Source: Planctomycetota bacterium (GTDB taxonomy: Bacteria > Patescibacteriota > Patescibacteriia > Patescibacteriales > UBA12465). Taken from it: 6,810 nucleotides of DNA. Under the pieces are notes generated by a model. It was given only the letters and a program-made list of their open reading frames with translations. It ran no database searches and had not been told where the DNA came from. The stretch covers positions 1-6,810 of the forward strand of contig JALOQQ010000057.1 in assembly GCA_025453315.1 (NCBI GenBank). The letters are read 5' to 3'. Below, piece after piece: positions 5,234 to 6,810 of this stretch (position 1 is the first letter of the stretch; each line of letters begins with the position of its first letter). Both the position numbers and the translations under genes were made by a program.

Positions 5234-6403
5234 ATGCGCACTTTACTTTTTACTTTAGAATACCAACCCTTCAAAGGCGGAGTAGCTAATTATTATAATA
5301 ATTTAGTAAAATTTTGGCCTAAACCTAATAACATTTTTGTTTTAAGTGATACTGAAAAATTGCTTAATAAAAGAATAATTCCTGTTTGGTTGCCAGCTAT
5401 TTGGCAATTATTTAAAGCTATTAAGAAATATAAAATAGACCGAGTAATTGTTGGTCAGATTTTACCACTTGGTACGGTTGCTTATTTTTTATCTTTTTTT
5501 CTCTCTTTTAAATATGACATAGTTTTTCATGGCATGGATTTTAGTTTTGCTTGTAAGCAGGAAAGAAAGAAAAAACTAATGTTTAAAATTTTAAAGAAAG
5601 CTAATTTTATAATTTGTGCTAATAGTTATACAGCCGAATTAATAAAAAAAGAAGATTTGAAATTAAGTGGAAAAATAAAAGTTGTTAACCCTGGCGTTGA
5701 TCCGCAAGCTGTTATTACTAAACAGGATAAGGTTCAAGAAATTAAAAATAAATATCAAAATAGTATTATTATTTTGAGTGCCGGTAGATTAGTGAAAAGA
5801 AAGGGTTTTGATTTAGTAATGAAAGCCTTGTCAGAGGTAATAAAAAAAACAAACCAAAAAATAGTTTATTTAATTATTGGCGAAGGAGAGGAAAAAGAAA
5901 ATTTAGAAAAAACCAAAAAAGAGATTTTAGACGAAATTGCCAAAATAACAGAAAGAAATAAAACAAATAATGGTAATTCGTTGGATGAAAAAAAAGCTAA
6001 TGGGAATTATACAAATAATAAAAATTATTTAAATATTGAATTATTAGGTTCTGTTTCTGAGGAAGATAAATGGCAGTATTTTCAGGCTTGCGATATATTT
6101 ATAATGACCTCTCGTGATCTTAGTGGTGATTTTGAGGGTTTTGGTATTGTTTATCTAGAGGCTAATTTAGTAGGAAAACCGGTTGTGGCTGGAAAAGCTG
6201 GCGGAGTTCCTGAGGCAGTTGTTAATAATGTAAACGGACTTTTAATTGATTCTGAAAATAATAAAGAGATAATTGATTCGTTAGTAACTTTAATTCAAGA
6301 TCAGTCTTTGCGAGAAAAATTAGGAAGACAGGGAAGAGAAAGGGTTTTGCAAGATTTTTCCTGGCAAAATAAAGTTAAAGAATTTTATGATGGTTTAAAA
6401 TAG
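5234..6403 (+). CDS. GT4-family glycosyltransferase (GT-B fold)
   Basis: It should transfer a sugar from a nucleotide-sugar donor to a lipid-linked or glycan acceptor at the cytoplasmic side of the membrane, with retention of configuration. The 389-residue protein shows the acceptor-side loop PFKGGVANYY (12-21), FHGMD (98-102), ANSYTAELI (129-137) and NPGVD (152-156). The donor-binding domain has SAGRLVKRKGFD (182-193, with R185 and K190 contacting the phosphates) and the EX7E motif EGFGIVYLE (E301 and E309), followed by GGVPEAV (323-329). Between the strand ending IIGEGEE and the next, IELLGSV, an Asn/Lys/Glu-rich insert of about 44 residues (223-266) is unlike the usual short loop. The gene starts 8 bases after the flippase stop with no Shine-Dalgarno sequence, so translational coupling or an unknown signal is likely. 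Donor and acceptor cannot be predicted. Confidence 0.92.
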   Translation: MRTLLFTLEYQPFKGGVANYYNNLVKFWPKPNNIFVLSDTEKLLNKRIIPVWLPAIWQLFKAIKKYKIDRVIVGQILPLGTVAYFLSFFLSFKYDIVFHGMDFSFACKQERKKKLMFKILKKANFIICANSYTAELIKKEDLKLSGKIKVVNPGVDPQAVITKQDKVQEIKNKYQNSIIILSAGRLVKRKGFDLVMKALSEVIKKTNQKIVYLIIGEGEEKENLEKTKKEILDEIAKITERNKTNNGNSLDEKKANGNYTNNKNYLNIELLGSVSEEDKWQYFQACDIFIMTSRDLSGDFEGFGIVYLEANLVGKPVVAGKAGGVPEAVVNNVNGLLIDSENNKEIIDSLVTLIQDQSLREKLGRQGRERVLQDFSWQNKVKEFYDGLK

Positions 6404-6438
6404 TTTTTATCATAAATTAATTGTTATAAAATGGGTGG

Positions 6439-6455
6439 TTTTTTTTATTTTTTTT
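6439..6455 (+). other. T-tract in the gap before the prepilin gene
   Basis: Two runs of eight T separated by one A (6439-6446 and 6448-6455) follow GGGTGG. They resemble the U-tract of a terminator for the flippase-glycosyltransferase unit, but no stable GC-containing stem lies upstream. It may be a degraded terminator or an upstream element of the following promoter. The rest of the 6404-6504 gap is plain AT-rich DNA. Confidence 0.3.
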
Positions 6456-6463
6456 GATATAAT
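6455..6463 (+). promoter_or_regulatory. Extended -10 promoter for the prepilin gene
   Basis: TGATATAAT forms a TGn-TATAAT extended -10 element. No good -35 lies 16-18 bases upstream, which is usual for extended -10 promoters. The start would be near 6470, giving a leader of about 35 bases before the ATG at 6505. Confidence 0.5.
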
Positions 6464-6504
6464 TGTATTAATATTTAATAAATTTATAAATTAAATAAAT
6501 ATTT

Positions 6505-6810
6505 ATGTTTCTATTTAAAAAACAGGGAAAGAACTTTAATAGACTTTCTGTCTTAGGTTTAAGTAGTAAGAAGTATTTAAACATTAGTTTAAATAATAAT
6601 AAAAGAACTTCTTCCGCCTTCACCCTCATCGAGCTCCTCGTGGTAATAGCTATTATCGCTATTATAGCTACTCTTTCCGTCTTAGCCCTCCAATCAGCCA
6701 GAGAGAAGGCCCGTGATGCTAAACGTATAGCCGATGTTAAACAACTCAAAACTGCTCTCGAACTCTATTATAATGACGCTAACGGTTATCCTCCGGCTTC
6801 AGCCTTTGTT
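6505..6810 (+). CDS. Type IV prepilin-like protein (GspG/PulG-type), 3' end outside window
   Basis: The first 102 codons are open to the window edge. The conserved segment AFTLIELLVVIAIIAIIATL (38-57) is the class III signal and hydrophobic helix of type IV pilins and type II pseudopilins, with F39 as +1 of the mature protein and E43 as the invariant +5 glutamate. Prepilin peptidase would cut between A38 and F39; alanine replaces the usual glycine at -1. The helix continues into SAREKARDAKRIADVKQLKTALELYY, ending in NGYPP (93-97), as in the GspG/PulG group. The leader is 38 residues, far longer than the usual 6-15, and basic. Codon use changes sharply at residue 37 from AT-rich to C-ending codons (see findings). 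No Shine-Dalgarno sequence precedes the ATG, and no later ATG or GTG gives a short leader. It probably makes a pilus or secretion pseudopilus subunit. Confidence 0.88.
   Translation, partial: MFLFKKQGKNFNRLSVLGLSSKKYLNISLNNNKRTSSAFTLIELLVVIAIIAIIATLSVLALQSAREKARDAKRIADVKQLKTALELYYNDANGYPPASAFV

Noticed and set aside
6405..6431. Hairpin after the glycosyltransferase as terminator
   Set aside because: The TTTTAT/ATAAAA arms are six A-T pairs with a 15-base loop, too unstable to count, although the T-tract at 6439-6455 follows.
6468..6749. Minus-strand open frame of 93 codons
   Set aside because: It is antisense to the prepilin gene, whose plus-strand product has a clear class III signal and conserved helix.
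1..6810. CRISPR array, tRNA, rRNA, insertion sequence or attachment site
   Set aside because: I saw no regularly spaced direct repeats, no cloverleaf-like segments, no transposase-like protein and no terminal inverted repeats with target duplications.

Overview
The window is strongly AT-rich bacterial DNA with short intergenic gaps, many of them holding hairpin terminators, and no recognisable Shine-Dalgarno sequence in front of any gene. The content (release factor 1, its methyltransferase, ribosomal protein L31, a lipid-linked sugar flippase, a GT4 glycosyltransferase and a GspG/PulG-like prepilin) and the style of the prepilin N-terminus suggest a member of the Candidate Phyla Radiation (Patescibacteria, Parcubacteria-like). 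That assignment is inferred from style; there is no rRNA or other phylogenetic marker to prove it.

Layout. Positions 1-158 hold a terminator hairpin, a promoter-like pair with an inverted repeat over its spacer, and helically phased ATTAAT hexamers. Positions 201-950 (+) encode a protein of no confident family. Its N-terminal half follows the pattern of type 2 orotidine-5'-phosphate decarboxylase but lacks the catalytic residues. A bidirectional terminator at 1021-1052 separates it from a minus-strand translation cluster read rpmE (L31), prfA (RF1), prmC (RF1 glutamine methyltransferase). A hairpin terminator follows both rpmE and prfA, and each lies only about 26 bases before the next start codon.

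From 3750 the plus strand carries a surface-glycan pair: a 14-helix-type flippase, apparently translated from a leaderless mRNA, then 8 bases later a GT4 glycosyltransferase. After a short gap with a T-rich tract and an extended -10 promoter, a type IV prepilin-like gene starts at 6505 and runs off the window.

How the genes work together. RF1 ends translation at UAA and UAG, and PrmC methylates the glutamine of its GGQ motif; all six complete genes here end in TAA or TAG. The flippase and glycosyltransferase probably help build and export a cell-surface polysaccharide, and the prepilin would be part of a pilus or secretion/uptake apparatus. The most interesting points are the prepilin gene, whose codon use changes abruptly where its conserved part begins, and the catalytically dead OMP-decarboxylase-like protein with its structured upstream region.
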